Part shown: piece by piece, positions 1-10,573 of the stretch
Layout of the letters: every line of letters begins with the position of its first letter
Numbering within the stretch: position 1 is the stretch's first letter
Source of the DNA: Aerococcaceae bacterium
Lineage (GTDB): Bacteria > Bacillota > Bacilli > Lactobacillales > Aerococcaceae
Direction: 5' to 3'
DNA length: 39,447 bases
NCBI GenBank assembly: GCA_030525795.1
Contig: JAUNEB010000010.1
Location: 1-39,447, forward strand
The notes under the pieces: generated by a model
The model's input: only the letters and a program-made list of their open reading frames with translations
Databases searched by the model: none
What the model was told of the DNA's origin: nothing
Position numbers and translations under genes: made by a program

Positions 1-57
1 GCAAGCTTTTCTTAATATTTATTTTATTTTTATGGTTTTTTTAATAAATAAAAAAGA

Positions 58-80
58 AAAACAACGCTTTCGCGTTGTTT
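58..80 (-). terminator. Intrinsic terminator of topA
   Basis: On the minus strand, five bases after the topA stop, an AACAACGC/GCGTTGTT stem with a tiny loop is followed by a T-rich tract (complement of 45-60). This is a standard Rho-independent terminator. The rest of 1-57 is AT-rich and shows no gene. Confidence 0.85.
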
Positions 81-84
81 AAGT

Positions 85-2142
85 TTATTGTTCATCTTCT
101 TTATAATCGCAATGGCTACATGCAACTTGCTTTCCTTTGCGGCTTGTTTTTTCGACGAGGTAGTGTTCGCATTTTGGACAGGCGCGCGCAATGGGCTTGT
201 CCCAAGAGACAAATTCGCAGTCTGGATAGCGTTCGCAACCGTAAAATAGGCGATTTTTCTTAGATTGACGTTCGACAATGCCGCCTTTTTGGCATTGTGG
301 GCATGTTACATCAATTTTTTTGACAATGGCCTCGGTGTGGCGGCAGTCAGGAAAATTACTGCACGCGTAAAATTTGCCGAATTTACCGATTTTGACGACC
401 ATTGGGCTCGCACATTCTGAGCAGTCAAAGCCGGCTGCTTCGTCTTTAATTTCGATTTTTTCCATGTCGATTTCGGCTTTTTTCAAATCTTGTTCAAAAT
501 CTTGATAAAATTGTTGCATGACGGTTACCCATTTGTGCTTGCCTTCTTCAATTTCATCGAGTCGGTGCTCCATTTCGGCAGTAAATTCTGTATTCACAAT
601 ACCTGGGAAAAATTCGTTCAGCGTAGTATTGACAATTTCTCCTAATTCAGTTGGCTCAAAGCGCTTTGAAACGAGCTTCACGTAGTAGCGTTTGCGCAAT
701 GTTTCAATCGTTGGCGAATAGGTAGACGGTCTACCGATGCCTTTTTCTTCCAAAATTTTGACGAGGCTTGCTTCGTTGTAGCGCGCAGGCGGCTGGGTAA
801 AATGTTGTTGCGGCTTCATGTCGCTTGCTTTGACTTCGCTACCTAGCGTTAATTCTGGCAAGTAATTATCTTTACCGTTCGAGGATGGATATACTTTCAA
901 AAAGCCGTCAAACTTAATGCGTGACCCGTTTGCTCGGAATGTGACGGCATTTTGTTCAAGGTCACAACGTACGGTGTCGTAAACGGCGTCGGACATTTGG
1001 CTCGCCATAAATCGCGCCCAAATCAACGCATACAAGCGGAATTGGTCTTTCGTTAAGGCGTCTTTAATGCTTTCTGGCGTCAGCGCTGCATTCGATGGAC
1101 GAATCGCTTCATGAGCATCTTGAGCGCCTTTGCTGTTAGAAGTTTGCTGTTGCGCGCCTAAATAATTTGGTCCAAAATTTGTTTTGATATAGTCCGCCGC
1201 GGCTGCTTTTGCGCTTGGGGCTAGACGAGTGGAATCGGTACGCATATAAGTAATCAAACCAACCGTATTGCGGCCGATACTAATGCCTTCGTACAATTGT
1301 TGCGCAACCATCATCGTCTTGCTTGTTCTAAAATTCAAACGGTTTGCCGCTTCTTGTTGTAATGTACTCGTCGTAAAAGGTGGCGCAGGTTTGCGACGGC
1401 GTTCTTTTTGCTCGATGTCTGCCACTTTGAACGGACGTTTTACGTCTAGTCGTTCCATGACTTTTTGGACGTCGGCTTGGCTGTTCAAGTCTGTTTTTTT
1501 GCCAGAAACGCCATAAAATTGCGCTTCAAAGGCGGTTTTGCCTTGCTTAAAAGTTGCTGGAATGGTCCAATATTCTTCAGGTTTGAATTGGCGAATTTCT
1601 TGTTCGCGGTCAATAATGAGCTTCAATGCGGTCGATTGAACACGGCCTGCACTGAGGCCTTTTTTAATTTTTTTCCAAAGTAATGGCGAAATGGAGTAGC
1701 CAACAATGCGGTCTAAGACGCGGCGCGCTTGTTGCGCGTCCACTAAATCTTGGTCGATTTCACGTGGTTGCTTGAAAGCTTCTTTGACAGAATCTTTCGT
1801 AATTTCGTTGAAAACGACACGGTTTTTGTCGGTTTGTCCTAATTCTAGCAAGTGGCTCAAGTGCCAAGCAATCGCTTCTCCTTCGCGGTCCGGATCGGCT
1901 GCGAGATAGACTTTTTCGGCTTTTTTGGCGTATTTGCGTAATTCTTTGATGGTGTCGCCGCGTCCGCGAATACTGATGTAATGCGGCTCAAAATTGTTTT
2001 CGATATCGACACCCATTTTACTTTTTGGCAAATCGCGCAAATGTCCTTTACTTGCGACAACTTTGTAATTTTTTCCTAAATAACGGTCAATCGTCTTTGC
2101 TTTCGTCGGTGACTCGACAATGACTAAATATTTATAACTCAT
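85..2142 (-). CDS. topA: DNA topoisomerase I (type IA)
   Basis: This enzyme relaxes negatively supercoiled DNA through a transient 5'-phosphotyrosyl strand break. The 685-residue protein has the family's normal length. It opens with a Toprim domain ([10 protein letters not shown] near residue 8, DPDREGEA at 83-90), carries the catalytic tyrosine in [10 protein letters not shown] (Tyr299), and ends in three C4 zinc-ribbon modules (about 575-685). The ATG at 2142 is chosen because a GGAGG lies nine bases upstream; a TTG two codons further out would sit only about three bases from it. The gene follows dprA, as in many Firmicutes, but has its own strong promoter in the 69-bp gap, so it can be expressed independently of the operon upstream. 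Confidence 0.97.
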   Translation of the reverse strand: MSYKYLVIVESPTKAKTIDRYLGKNYKVVASKGHLRDLPKSKMGVDIENNFEPHYISIRGRGDTIKELRKYAKKAEKVYLAADPDREGEAIAWHLSHLLELGQTDKNRVVFNEITKDSVKEAFKQPREIDQDLVDAQQARRVLDRIVGYSISPLLWKKIKKGLSAGRVQSTALKLIIDREQEIRQFKPEEYWTIPATFKQGKTAFEAQFYGVSGKKTDLNSQADVQKVMERLDVKRPFKVADIEQKERRRKPAPPFTTSTLQQEAANRLNFRTSKTMMVAQQLYEGISIGRNTVGLITYMRTDSTRLAPSAKAAAADYIKTNFGPNYLGAQQQTSNSKGAQDAHEAIRPSNAALTPESIKDALTKDQFRLYALIWARFMASQMSDAVYDTVRCDLEQNAVTFRANGSRIKFDGFLKVYPSSNGKDNYLPELTLGSEVKASDMKPQQHFTQPPARYNEASLVKILEEKGIGRPSTYSPTIETLRKRYYVKLVSKRFEPTELGEIVNTTLNEFFPGIVNTEFTAEMEHRLDEIEEGKHKWVTVMQQFYQDFEQDLKKAEIDMEKIEIKDEAAGFDCSECASPMVVKIGKFGKFYACSNFPDCRHTEAIVKKIDVTCPQCQKGGIVERQSKKNRLFYGCERYPDCEFVSWDKPIARACPKCEHYLVEKTSRKGKQVACSHCDYKEDEQ

Positions 2143-2173
2143 GCGCAACTTCCTCCATTCAAAATCGTACTAT

Positions 2174-2202
2174 ATAATAGTAGAAAGTTCCCACATTGTC
2201 AA
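2174..2202 (-). promoter_or_regulatory. Sigma-A promoter of topA
   Basis: Reading the minus strand, TTGACA (complement of 2197-2202), a 17-bp spacer and TATTAT (complement of 2174-2179) form a near-consensus vegetative promoter. It starts ten bases before the end of the dprA gene region boundary and about 30 bp before the topA start. Confidence 0.85.
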
Positions 2203-2211
2203 ATAAAAGTT

Positions 2212-3126
2212 TTAATTTCCCAAAATTTGATGTATTGAAAACAATCTTTTTAGTCCCTGTAGTGTTTCTTCCACCGACAAAATCGGCATCGCTCCACTCG
2301 CAATGATTTCGTTGCATCCTTGAGATGTTTTATCAGTTATGCGACCGGGAACGGCGTACAATTCGCGATTATATTGCAGTGCAAAATTCGCCGTAATTAA
2401 GCTGCCACTTTGGCGCGCGGCTTCCATGACTAACGTAGCCGAAGAAATGCCTGCCACCAAACGATTCCGCATAATAAAATGATGCTTGCGCGCGTTCACT
2501 TCTGGCAAATATTCCGACAGCACCAAATGTTGTTGACTTAATTGTTGTTGCAAGGCATGATTTTGCGGTGGATAGGCGTGATTGAATCCTGTTGGGATAA
2601 TAGCAATCGTGCTATTGGATTGATGCGCGCACGCCGTTTCGTGGACGATTTGGTCAATGCCAGTAGCTAAACCCGATACAGCAACCCAACCTTGATTGAC
2701 AATGGCTTGAGTCATTTGCTCGGTAATCGTGCGCCCATATAAAGTGACTTGACGCGTTCCGACTAAAGAAACGAGCGATTTTTGTAATAAAGATAAATCG
2801 CCACGATAATATACGACGAGCGGTGGCTTAGGAATTTCATGCCACAAAGCTGGATACGTTGCTTCATCAATCGCAATCGCCATTTGTGCTAAAGTTTCAA
2901 TTCGCTCAAAATCTTCCGCACTCAATTCCAAAAACACGTTCATTGCTTCTAAAGGAATGATATTTTGGTGCGCTAAGTGCAACATGACTTGGTGGCACGT
3001 CTGTAAATCGAGTTGCGTTGTCGGCAATTCATGTAACACATATTGCACGTAATACCAGCAACTGCGATAGGTGTAGCCTTTTAGTGAGAGTGCAATGAGC
3101 TGCTCTTTTAATGTTAGTTTTTTCAT
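2212..3126 (-). CDS. dprA: DNA-processing protein DprA (Smf family)
   Basis: DprA binds incoming single-stranded DNA during natural transformation, protects it and loads RecA. The 304-residue protein has an N-terminal helical extension and then the Rossmann-like core: VGTRQVTLYG (about 122-131), SGLATGID (151-158), GSLITANFAL (241-250) and AVPGR (258-262). The start at 3126 is set by an AGGAGG eight bases upstream; a 16-codon longer reading would overlap the end of rnhB and has no ribosome site. It lies 48 bp after rnhB in the same operon. Having dprA does not prove competence, since the gene is widely kept in non-competent bacteria. Confidence 0.94.
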   Translation of the reverse strand: MKKLTLKEQLIALSLKGYTYRSCWYYVQYVLHELPTTQLDLQTCHQVMLHLAHQNIIPLEAMNVFLELSAEDFERIETLAQMAIAIDEATYPALWHEIPKPPLVVYYRGDLSLLQKSLVSLVGTRQVTLYGRTITEQMTQAIVNQGWVAVSGLATGIDQIVHETACAHQSNSTIAIIPTGFNHAYPPQNHALQQQLSQQHLVLSEYLPEVNARKHHFIMRNRLVAGISSATLVMEAARQSGSLITANFALQYNRELYAVPGRITDKTSQGCNEIIASGAMPILSVEETLQGLKRLFSIHQILGN

Positions 3127-3174
3127 CAAAAAAACCTCCTTTCGTTCAAATACACGAAAAAGAGGCGATTTCAT

Positions 3175-3963
3175 TTAAGAATGAGAATAAAGATGCGTCA
3201 TATTCGCAATCGGCGCAAAACTTTTACGATGAATGGGTGTGTATCCGTAAGTTTCTAATGCCGTCAAATGTTGCTTTGTGCCGTATCCCATATGCTTGTC
3301 GAAGCCAAATTCGGGGTACTTTTTGGCGTAATCTGTCATAAGCGCATCGCGATACACTTTGGCAACAATACTGGCTGCTGCAATGGACAATGAGCGCTGA
3401 TCGCCTTTAATGAGCGACTGCTGCGGAATAGCTGTATCCAGCGTCATCGCGTCAATTAACAAGTGATCTGGTTGAACGCTCAAACCTTGAACCGCACGCA
3501 ACATCGATTGGCGCGTCGCTTGATAAATATTTAACGTATCAATCGTTGCGACATCGCAAACATCAATATGAATTGCGATTGCAATTTTGCGGATGAGCGC
3601 GTCGAATTCACATCGTTTGGCGTGTGACAATTGCTTGGAATCATTGACGCCTATCAACGCGTCACATTCTCTCGGCAAAATGACGGCAGCTGTCACAACA
3701 GGTCCTGCCAAAGGACCACGCCCAACTTCATCAACACCTGCAATCAAAGTCGCCTGTCCAGAGGCGTACAGTCCGTTTTCGATTTCAAGGCGTTGCGCGT
3801 GAGATTGTCGTTCGCGAACGCGTTGTTGCAGCTGCTTCACATGGCGCGTTGCTAGTTGTTGGACATTTTTGCGCGGGTCGTTCAATAGTGCTTGCAAAAA
3901 AATGTCCGCTTCATTGTCGATGTGGGCTAATTTGGCTTTAATGTCGGCTAATTTTAATGTCAT
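3175..3963 (-). CDS. rnhB: Ribonuclease HII
   Basis: Ribonuclease HII removes ribonucleotides from DNA and cleaves RNA in RNA:DNA hybrids. The 262-residue protein has the Firmicutes-type N-terminal extension of about 70 residues, then the signature AGVDEVGRGPLAGPV (75-89) with the first acidic pair at 78-79. Further candidate metal ligands are in LLIDAM (Asp171) and near residues 189 and 206. Its ATG overlaps the rbgA stop in an ATGA arrangement, which suggests translational coupling. The pair rbgA-rnhB is a classic neighbourhood in Firmicutes. Confidence 0.96.
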   Translation of the reverse strand: MTLKLADIKAKLAHIDNEADIFLQALLNDPRKNVQQLATRHVKQLQQRVRERQSHAQRLEIENGLYASGQATLIAGVDEVGRGPLAGPVVTAAVILPRECDALIGVNDSKQLSHAKRCEFDALIRKIAIAIHIDVCDVATIDTLNIYQATRQSMLRAVQGLSVQPDHLLIDAMTLDTAIPQQSLIKGDQRSLSIAAASIVAKVYRDALMTDYAKKYPEFGFDKHMGYGTKQHLTALETYGYTPIHRKSFAPIANMTHLYSHS

Positions 3964-4814
3964 ACGGCACGCTCACTGACTAAGTCGAGCGTCATTGCGC
4001 CCAAATTTTGTTGGCGATAATCATTGATTAACCGCATGCTGGCTTGGTCGTAGTCGTCTTTTAAGCCGAGGTGCTTCGTCACTTGCAGCAACACATCCAC
4101 ATTCGACTGGCTCTCTAACTCCTCTTTTGTCAACCGATACCTTTTGCAAAATGTTTCTGCATGAAATTGGCGACAATATTGAATTAAGTACAAAGCCAAT
4201 TCATCCATGTGCAATAATTGATCTTTGATGGCGCCTGTGAGCGCTAATTTTTTGCCGACGTCAGGATCGTCAAACTTCGGCCACAAAATGCCAGGCGTAT
4301 CCAATAATTCGAAGCTGTTGCCCATTTTGAGCCAGCGTTGCGCTTTAGTGACACCGGGCTTGTTGCCCGTGATGGCTTGGTTTTTGCCGACAAAACGGTT
4401 AATCAAGGTCGATTTGCCGACGTTTGGAATTCCCAAAATCATTAAGCGAATCGCACGCGGTTTGACACCTTTAGCGCGCTGTTTTTCAAAATAAGGCGCC
4501 ATGATGCGTTGACATTCTTTTTCGAGGCCTTTGAGTCCTTTAGAATGTTGGGCATCTAAAGCAACAGCTGGCAATCCTTGCTCGTGGTAATAATTGAGCC
4601 ATTGCTGAGTAGCTTGCGGATTGGCCAAATCAGCTTTATTCAACACGATAATGCGTGGTTTGGCGCCGACAATTTCTTGAATCATCGGATTGCGACTTGA
4701 TTCAGGAATACGCGCGTCGACTAATTCCAAGACAATATCGACCAAGTTTAATTTTTCGCTCGCTTCACGTCGTGCTTTGGCCATATGGCCGGGAAACCAT
4801 TGAATCGTCGTCAT
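3960..4814 (-). CDS. rbgA: Ribosome biogenesis GTPase (YlqF/RbgA)
   Basis: RbgA is a circularly permuted GTPase needed for late assembly of the 50S subunit. In the 284-residue protein the G4 motif (NKAD, 59-62) comes before the P-loop (GIPNVGKST, 128-136) and G3 (DTPG, 172-175); this motif order is the mark of the family. The N-terminal FPGHMAKA is also typical. A GGAG seven bases before the ATG supports the start. It lies 14 bp after mnmA and overlaps rnhB by four bases, so it is part of the same transcript. Confidence 0.96.
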   Translation of the reverse strand: MTTIQWFPGHMAKARREASEKLNLVDIVLELVDARIPESSRNPMIQEIVGAKPRIIVLNKADLANPQATQQWLNYYHEQGLPAVALDAQHSKGLKGLEKECQRIMAPYFEKQRAKGVKPRAIRLMILGIPNVGKSTLINRFVGKNQAITGNKPGVTKAQRWLKMGNSFELLDTPGILWPKFDDPDVGKKLALTGAIKDQLLHMDELALYLIQYCRQFHAETFCKRYRLTKEELESQSNVDVLLQVTKHLGLKDDYDQASMRLINDYRQQNLGAMTLDLVSERAV

Positions 4815-4828
4815 ACGACCACTCCTTT

Positions 4829-6262
<1,434 letters not shown>

Positions 6263-6290
<28 letters not shown>

Positions 6291-7423
6291 AATGTTGACT
6301 TCCTTTCGTTTAATTGTTTGATTTGTGTAATAAAAGCATCAATATCCGCAGTAGTTGTTTGCTTGCCAAATGAAATGCGGACACTTTCTTGCCAGCGCGT
6401 GGGCTCTTCAGGATAATATGCTTGAAGAATTTTGCTTGGCTGCACGCTTCCTGCTGAACAGGCACTGCCAGCCGAAATCGCAATGTTGGCTAAATCCATT
6501 TGAATCAATATTTGCGATGCCAAATGATTTTTGAGCCATAAGCTATGAATGTACGGAACTTGCGTGTGCCCGTTACGTTCGTAAGCAATGTGATGTTGCG
6601 CCAGCTGTGCGTACAAATACTCCGACAGTTCCGCAAAATGTTGCTGCAACGCTTGTTGTTCTTCTTGCGCAAGCTTCAACGCGTGTGCATAACCGAGAAT
6701 GTACGGGACATTTTCCGTGCCAGAACGTTTGCCTTTTTCTTGTCCACCACCTTGCAAAAAAGCTTGCAGTGGCAAGTCGACCCACGGTTGATAAACGAGA
6801 ACACCGATACCTTTAGGCGCGTACAATTTATGCCCTGAACTACTTAACGACGTGCAATTCGGCTCAAAAGGCAGTTTGCCAATGGCTTGCACGGCGTCCA
6901 CATGAAACCATAAACCACGTGCCCTGGCCGCTTCGCCCAACGCTTCAATCGGCAATACGCTTCCGACTTCATTGTTGACCGCCATCGCAATCCAGCCGCT
7001 CGTTTGCTCAGTTGTGTGTGCAACAAATTGCTCGACAGTCATTGCTCCGCTCGGATTCGGCAACACATAGCTAACGTCAAAGCCTTCTTTTTCGAGCGCA
7101 TGGCACACTTCCATTACCGAAGGATGTTCAATCGCCGTACACACAATGTGATTGCGATTTGTAGTGGCGCGCGCTTGATACGCTTGCGACCGAATCGCCC
7201 AGTTGTTAGCTTCCGTTGCCCCGCTTGTAAAATAGACACTGCTAGCTGAAACATGCAACACTTCTGCAACTTGTTGGCGCGCTTGATCCAAAAGACGTTT
7301 TGCTTTTTTACCTTGTTGATAAAGGCTAGACGGATTGCCGAATTCAGATTGCAACGCCTCGGTAATGAGCGTTACTACTTCCGAACGAACAGGCGTCGTC
7401 GCCGCATAATCCAAATAAGCCAT
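6263..7423 (-). CDS. Cysteine desulfurase (NifS/IscS family, YrvO-like)
   Basis: This PLP enzyme takes sulfur from cysteine, giving alanine and an enzyme persulfide. The 386-residue protein starts with the typical MAYLDYAATT, carries the PLP lysine in SSSGHKLYAP (Lys199) and the catalytic cysteine in SAGSACSAG (Cys322) on a mobile loop. It is the first gene of the tRNA-thiolation operon with DUF1831 and mnmA, so its main role is probably to feed MnmA rather than Fe-S assembly. An AAAGGAGG six bases before the ATG and a promoter about 30 bp upstream mark it as the operon head. Confidence 0.95.
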
Positions 7424-7453
7424 TTCAAGCCTCCTTTCAACATTCTAACGTAT

Positions 7454-7459
7454 ATTATA
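7454..7459 (-). promoter_or_regulatory. -10 box of the cysteine desulfurase operon
   Basis: A perfect TATAAT on the minus strand lies 30 bp before the start codon. The -35 region 17-18 bp upstream (around TGGCACA) is a poor match. It is the most likely promoter for the run from the desulfurase to dprA. Confidence 0.6.
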
Positions 7460-7610
7460 ACTTATTTCCGTATCATTGTGCCACTATTTTTATTCGCATG
7501 AAGATGTGAACCTACTAGAAACCCAATAGAAACTTAGCTAAACTGACAATATTTTGGTGCGCAAACAACGTGATAAACGATTACTATCCTGTTGCTAGTC
7601 CTTTTCTAAT

Positions 7611-7645
7611 AAAAAAAACAACCTGACGGCTTAAAAGACCATCAG
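7611..7645 (-). terminator. Intrinsic terminator of the MFS transporter gene
   Basis: On the minus strand, CTGATGG pairs with CCGTCAG around a nine-base loop, followed by TTG and a run of eight T. It lies about 20 bases after the transporter stop. The segment 7500-7610 beyond it shows no gene or other signal. Confidence 0.85.
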
Positions 7646-7666
7646 ATCGTTAGCTGCTTGAGGCGT

Positions 7667-8887
7667 TTAGCGGAACTGTTGGTAGTTGGCCGCCTTAAGA
7701 TTTTTAATCGACAACATTGCTACAAAACTAATCAAGTAAAGGCTGGCTAGGAAAATCATAACCGTTGCTGTACTTGAAGCGTCCAAAATCATACCGATGA
7801 TAACCGATGAGAAACCACCGACAGCTCGACCAACATTGAGAATCAAGTTATTGGCTGTCGAGCGAATATGGTGTGGGTAAAGGCGGGTAATCATCGCCCC
7901 ATAGCCAGCGAACATACCATTGACGAAGAAACCAACAATCATACCGCCTACAATCATGGTTAATTGCGAGTTGGCAAACTGGAAGAGGTAGACACAAACC
8001 GCCGATGCCAAAAGGAATACGCTATAAACCAGCCTTGGACCAAACTTATCCAAAATCTGACCAAAGACCAACATCCCCAAACACATACCTAGAATAGTTG
8101 CTACCATCCAAAGAGACGAATTTTTCACACTGATGTTAAGACTGGTTTGAATAATGGTCGGCAACCAGTTCATCATACCGAAATAACCAGCAATTTGGAC
8201 CGTTGTCATCACCATAAGAGCCACAGTCTGAGCAATCAAGGCTGGTGTTTTAAAGAGCTGACCGATATTAGCCACTTTGGTAGTATCAGTATCATGCTCT
8301 CTTCCATGATCCATAATGGCATCATCTTTGATAAAAAGCTGCATCCATAGAACTAAGAGCAAAGGCAACAAGCCAAAGAGGAAGAGGCCTCTCCAGCCTA
8401 GACTTGGTGCCAACCAACCGGCTAAAAGAGCTGAGCTGATGGAGCCAATTTGACCGGCAATCCCATTAAGGGAGGATACGCGCCCCATCTTCTCCTTAGG
8501 AACAATCCCCGCCATAATGGCAATGGCGACTCCATACTCACCACCAACACCAATCCCAGCAATGAAACGCATGAGGTAAAGGTAAGGCAAACTATTTGTA
8601 AAATAGATGAGTCCTGTTGCTACCGCAAAGATAACAATGGTCCATTTGAAAACTTTAAAGGTATTGTAACGGTCGGCCAAGACACCAAAGACTAGACCTC
8701 CCAAAAGCATACCTAAATTGGTAATGGTGGCAATCCATCCTGCCTGAGCTCCTGAAATACCCAGCTCAGCAATGATACTTGCCATCGAAAATGATAAGAA
8801 CATAACATTCAAATCATCTGTCCCTGAAGCCACAATGGCAGAAGCCAGCGCACGCTGGTTATTTTTATCGAGTTTTAAATTTAACAT
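7667..8887 (-). CDS. MFS transporter under a PyrR-type leader
   Basis: This is a major facilitator superfamily transporter of 406 residues with about 12 predicted membrane segments. It shows the family loop motif GVLADRYNTFK between helices 2 and 3 and RFIAGIGVGGEYGV in helix 4, like the sugar/aromatic-acid-proton symporter branches. The start at 8887 is chosen for its AAGGAG; a longer reading of 26 residues runs into the leader terminator region. Its 190-base leader contains a PyrR-binding element and a terminator, so the substrate may be a pyrimidine or precursor such as uracil or orotate; this is inference. Codon choice (more CAG, GGA, CTG than in neighbours) suggests acquisition, perhaps from a streptococcus-like donor. 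Confidence 0.85.
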   Translation of the reverse strand: MLNLKLDKNNQRALASAIVASGTDDLNVMFLSFSMASIIAELGISGAQAGWIATITNLGMLLGGLVFGVLADRYNTFKVFKWTIVIFAVATGLIYFTNSLPYLYLMRFIAGIGVGGEYGVAIAIMAGIVPKEKMGRVSSLNGIAGQIGSISSALLAGWLAPSLGWRGLFLFGLLPLLLVLWMQLFIKDDAIMDHGREHDTDTTKVANIGQLFKTPALIAQTVALMVMTTVQIAGYFGMMNWLPTIIQTSLNISVKNSSLWMVATILGMCLGMLVFGQILDKFGPRLVYSVFLLASAVCVYLFQFANSQLTMIVGGMIVGFFVNGMFAGYGAMITRLYPHHIRSTANNLILNVGRAVGGFSSVIIGMILDASSTATVMIFLASLYLISFVAMLSIKNLKAANYQQFR

Positions 8888-8952
8888 CGTTTTTCTCCTT
8901 TTTAATGCTAGCTCACAGACTAGCTTTATTAAAAATTGAGAATAGCCCAAAC

Positions 8953-9066
8953 AAAAAGCGAGCAATCAATGATTACTCGCCCTGAAAGACACATCAAAAC
9001 AACATGGAAAAGAATCCCTTCCCCATCTTTTGAATCGCTTCATGCCTCACAGGACACGCTTAAAGC
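8953..9066 (-). promoter_or_regulatory. PyrR-type attenuator leader of the MFS gene
   Basis: On the minus strand, the core GTCCTGTGAGGCA (complement of 9044-9056) matches the PyrR-binding consensus UCCNGNGAGGY. It folds as expected for a PyrR site: lower stem GCUU/AAGC, a purine-rich bulge, an upper stem with one bulged U and C-G pairs, and a five-base loop UGUGA. Downstream is a terminator stem GCGAGTAATC/GATTGCTCGC (complement of 8958-8980) with five T. UCCUG in the PyrR site can pair with CAGGG just before the terminator, giving an antiterminator. In known cases UMP-bound PyrR favours termination. PyrR itself is not in the window. Confidence 0.8.
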
Positions 9067-9084
9067 TATTTGACAATTTTTATC

Positions 9085-9113
9085 AGTCTACTAAAGATGA
9101 AAAACTTTGTCAA
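9085..9113 (-). promoter_or_regulatory. Promoter of the MFS transporter
   Basis: On the minus strand TTGACA (complement of 9108-9113) is followed after 17 bp by TAGACT (complement of 9085-9090). Transcription would start about ten bases before the PyrR element. Confidence 0.8.
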
Positions 9114-9138
9114 GCGGTTTTAGATGATTCAGTTCACT

Positions 9139-9183
9139 TTTTGTAGCATTAGAATGGATATGAGTGCCCCCTTCGCTACAAAA
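9139..9183. repeat. Nine-base inverted repeat TTTTGTAGC/GCTACAAAA
   Basis: Perfect nine-base arms at 9139-9147 and 9175-9183 surround 27 bases in the gap between the MFS promoter and the divergent rarA promoter. There is no T-tract suited to a terminator for a known gene. It may be an operator, a decayed mobile-element end or chance. Confidence 0.35.
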
Positions 9184-9214
9184 TCGCTCATGCAATGGAG
9201 CAAACGGTTTTTAT

Positions 9215-9243
9215 TTGCGCGGTGGCGAGTTATTCTTTATAAT
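9215..9243 (+). promoter_or_regulatory. Promoter of rarA
   Basis: TATAAT at 9238-9243, with TTGCGC 17 bp upstream at 9215-9220, precedes the rarA start by about 33 bases. The -10 is perfect and the -35 weak. Confidence 0.65.
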
Positions 9244-9275
9244 GAAATGGAATATATTTTGATGAAGGAGAACGA

Positions 9276-10547
9276 ATGATGCAGCAACCTTTAGCTTATC
9301 GGATGCGTCCGCAAAAAATCGAAGACGTCCTCGGGCAAGAGCATCTTGTGGCGCCTGGTAAAATCATTCATCGCATGGTGTCGGCACAACGCTTGACGTC
9401 GATGATTTTGTACGGGCCACCTGGAACTGGAAAAACAAGCATCGCCAGCGCGATTGCGGGAAGTACCCAGCACGCATTCCGCACGTTGAACGCCGCCACC
9501 GACAGCAAAAAAGACCTCGAAATCGTCGTTGAAGAAGCCAAAATGTCGGGAACAGTTATCTTGTTATTGGACGAAATTCATCGTCTGAATACAACGAAAC
9601 AAGATTTTTTGCTACCGCATTTGGAAAATGGGCGCATCATTCTCATCGGCGCCACGACCGAAAATCCGTATATCGCCATCAATCCCGCGATTCGTAGCCG
9701 CGCTCAAATTTTTGAAGTGAAGCCGTTGTCGCCTGAAGCAATTGAACTCGGCTTAAAACGTGCGATTGCCGACTCAGTGAACGGGCTAGGAAATTTCAAC
9801 ATTCAAATAGACGCAGAAACGCTACGACATTTTGCGACGGTAACGAATGGCGATATTCGTAGCGCGTTGAATGCGCTAGAATTGGCTGTGTTATCTACGC
9901 CGCCGAACGATGAAGGCGCCATTGTCATTACGACCGCGATTGCCGAAGAATGTTTGCAACGCAAACGCCTTACTCACGACAAAAATGGTGACGCACATTA
10001 CGACGTCATTTCTGCTTTCCAAAAATCGATTCGCGGTAGCGATGTGGATGCCGCCTTGCATTACTTAGCTGTTTTATTGGAGGCAGGCGAATTGCTTATC
10101 GCTTGCAGACGACTGCTCGTCATCGCCTATGAAGATGTCGGCTTAGGCAATCCTGCTGCTACGGAACGAACGGTCGCCGCTGTCACTGCCGCCGAAAAAT
10201 TAGGGCTCCCTGAAGCGCGGATTCCGCTTGCTTTTGCAGTGACGGACTTGGCACTCAGTCCCAAATCGAACACGACTTACCGCGCCATCAACCAAGCACT
10301 CGCGGATATTCACGCAGGCAAAACGGGCCCTGTTCCTAATCACTTGCGCGACACACATTACAACGGCTCAGACAAATTAGGTCGCGGCATTGGCTATCAA
10401 TATCCGCATGATTTTGCGAATCATTGGGTAAAACAACAATATTTACCGAATACATTGTTAGGCACGCAATATTTTCATGCGGAGCCGACGGGCAAATACG
10501 AGCAAGCATTGCAACATTATTACGAGCAACTAAAAAAACAAGGTTAG
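9276..10547 (+). CDS. rarA: Replication-associated recombination protein RarA (MgsA)
   Basis: RarA is a clamp-loader-like AAA+ ATPase that acts at stalled replication forks. The 423-residue protein has Walker A GPPGTGKTS (47-55), Walker B LLLDEIH (96-102), a sensor-1 segment IGATTENP, and the C-terminal MgsA/RarA region that forms tetramers in E. coli. Two ATGs are adjacent; the second (9279) is eight bases from the GGAG and the first only five, so either may be used. The gene stands alone on the plus strand, and its stop codon lies within a terminator shared with the converging gene. Confidence 0.96.
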   Translation: MMQQPLAYRMRPQKIEDVLGQEHLVAPGKIIHRMVSAQRLTSMILYGPPGTGKTSIASAIAGSTQHAFRTLNAATDSKKDLEIVVEEAKMSGTVILLLDEIHRLNTTKQDFLLPHLENGRIILIGATTENPYIAINPAIRSRAQIFEVKPLSPEAIELGLKRAIADSVNGLGNFNIQIDAETLRHFATVTNGDIRSALNALELAVLSTPPNDEGAIVITTAIAEECLQRKRLTHDKNGDAHYDVISAFQKSIRGSDVDAALHYLAVLLEAGELLIACRRLLVIAYEDVGLGNPAATERTVAAVTAAEKLGLPEARIPLAFAVTDLALSPKSNTTYRAINQALADIHAGKTGPVPNHLRDTHYNGSDKLGRGIGYQYPHDFANHWVKQQYLPNTLLGTQYFHAEPTGKYEQALQHYYEQLKKQG

Positions 10548-10569
10548 AAAAATGCTAACCTTGTTTTTT
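10533..10569. terminator. Bidirectional terminator between rarA and a converging gene
   Basis: AACAAGGTTAG pairs with CTAACCTTGTT and is flanked by an A-run on the left and a T-run on the right. It can therefore stop transcription from both sides. The rarA stop codon is inside the left arm. Confidence 0.9.
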
Positions 10570-10573
10570 GGTG

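Noticed and set aside
3127-3174. A 16-codon longer N-terminus for dprA
   Set aside because: It has no ribosome site and would pass through the good AGGAGG at the shorter start.
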